38,520 nt of DNA from contig BFEA01000065.1 of the NCBI GenBank assembly GCA_003427395.1, positions 473,493 to 512,012 on the forward strand, written 5' to 3'. Position numbers and translations under genes: made by a program. Every line of letters starts with the position of its first letter. The first letter of the stretch is position 1. A model generated the notes under the pieces. It searched no databases. It saw only the letters and a list, made by a program, of their open reading frames with translations, and had not been told where the DNA came from. Below, one piece after another: positions 38,121-38,520 of the stretch. This DNA comes from Chara braunii. Its lineage: Eukaryota; Streptophyta; Charophyceae; Charales; Characeae.

Positions 38121-38179
38121 CCCGTTTTCAAGTGTGTTTACTACATTTGAAACGGTTTTCACCTTTTAGCAGTAGTGGA

Positions 38180-38335
38180 TGCAGTACCCAGGGTTCGATC
38201 CCTAGACCTCACCCTACCCATGTACAGTATCTGTGTAGATACCGAGAATTGAACCTGTGACCTGTGTATTCGTAGGCAGTTGGTAGACCTGTCGTAGGTC
38301 CATAGACAGCAGGGATTCGATCTGTAGGTCTATAG
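38180..38335 (+). other. B-box-like (tRNA T-arm-like) motifs, possible SINE remnants
   Basis: GGGTTCGATCCC (38191-38202) is a perfect tRNA T-arm/B-box sequence. A second B-box-like word lies on the minus strand (38257-38243, AGGTTCAATTCTCGG) and a third near 38312 (GGGATTCGATCTG). No A-box at tRNA spacing or acceptor stem was found, so these are not tRNA genes. Confidence 0.35.
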
Positions 38336-38520
38336 CGTAGGAGTCCTAGTGGGCAAGTGGTCAAGTGGTGAGGCAAGTGGTGGACTAAACCGCAGTGCAA
38401 CAGCAGTGCAACGGCGGTAGGATAGCGGTGAGTCCACAGTCAGTCAACGGAAGGTCCAGTCAGTCCCAGTCTGGTCCAGCAAGTACCACAGGGGGACTGT
38501 AAGCACCAAGGGCCGATGGC

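Noticed and set aside
38180-38335. tRNA genes suggested by GGGTTCGATCCC and two similar words
   Set aside because: No A-box at the right distance, no acceptor stem and no anticodon arm; at most SINE remnants.

Overview
The window looks like repeat-rich nuclear DNA of a green-lineage eukaryote. It carries decayed non-LTR (LINE) retrotransposons, retroposed spliceosomal RNA pseudogenes, minisatellites, a MITE, hammerhead-ribozyme sequences and a mitochondrial-type rps11 fragment. A plant or streptophyte alga fits best: the LINEs are L1-like with a zf-RVT tail, the U6 copies have plant-like ends, and the rps11 is of the plant-mitochondrial type. A charophyte is my guess, not something the sequence proves. 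I see no intact conventional multi-exon host gene.

Layout. Bases 1-710 are unassigned. LINE A (minus strand, about 711-7136) and LINE B (minus, about 8678-16350) are close relatives; both read 3' UTR, ORF2 (zf-RVT, reverse transcriptase, APE endonuclease), ORF1 (Gly-rich, CCHC knuckle) from low to high coordinate. LINE C (plus, about 17977-24920, possibly with upstream 5' UTR monomers from 16904) is a more distant member that keeps its poly(A) tail. LINE D (minus, about 25489-26270) is only the 5' UTR and the ORF1 N-terminus. Every element carries frameshifts or stops. Between LINEs A and B lie a small CACACTGCG repeat, a (TA)n hairpin and a hammerhead ribozyme core. Between LINEs C and D lies the rps11 fragment.

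From about 26.3 kb to the end there is little recognisable coding sequence. This part holds (GA)n blocks, GATT-rich duplications, one short Cys-rich reading frame (29062-29406), a tRNA-like head, a 41-bp tandem array, two U6 retropseudogenes with A tails and target-site duplications, a truncated U2 pseudogene, a second decayed hammerhead, a 499-bp Harbinger-like MITE, a 139-bp higher-order repeat and several minisatellites.

How the parts fit. The LINEs probably supplied the retroposition activity that copied U6 and U2 RNA into the genome. The three LINE ORF1 proteins share an N-terminal motif, a CCHC knuckle and an unrecognised C-terminal domain. In all three the ORF1 stop abuts or overlaps the ORF2 start, which suggests coupled translation.

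Assembly warning. At least four sites between 32.9 and 34.3 kb contain Tn5 mosaic-end (Nextera mate-pair junction) sequence. One short segment between two of them is an exact copy of sequence 2,250 bp upstream. The structure of 32.88-34.29 kb is therefore unreliable.
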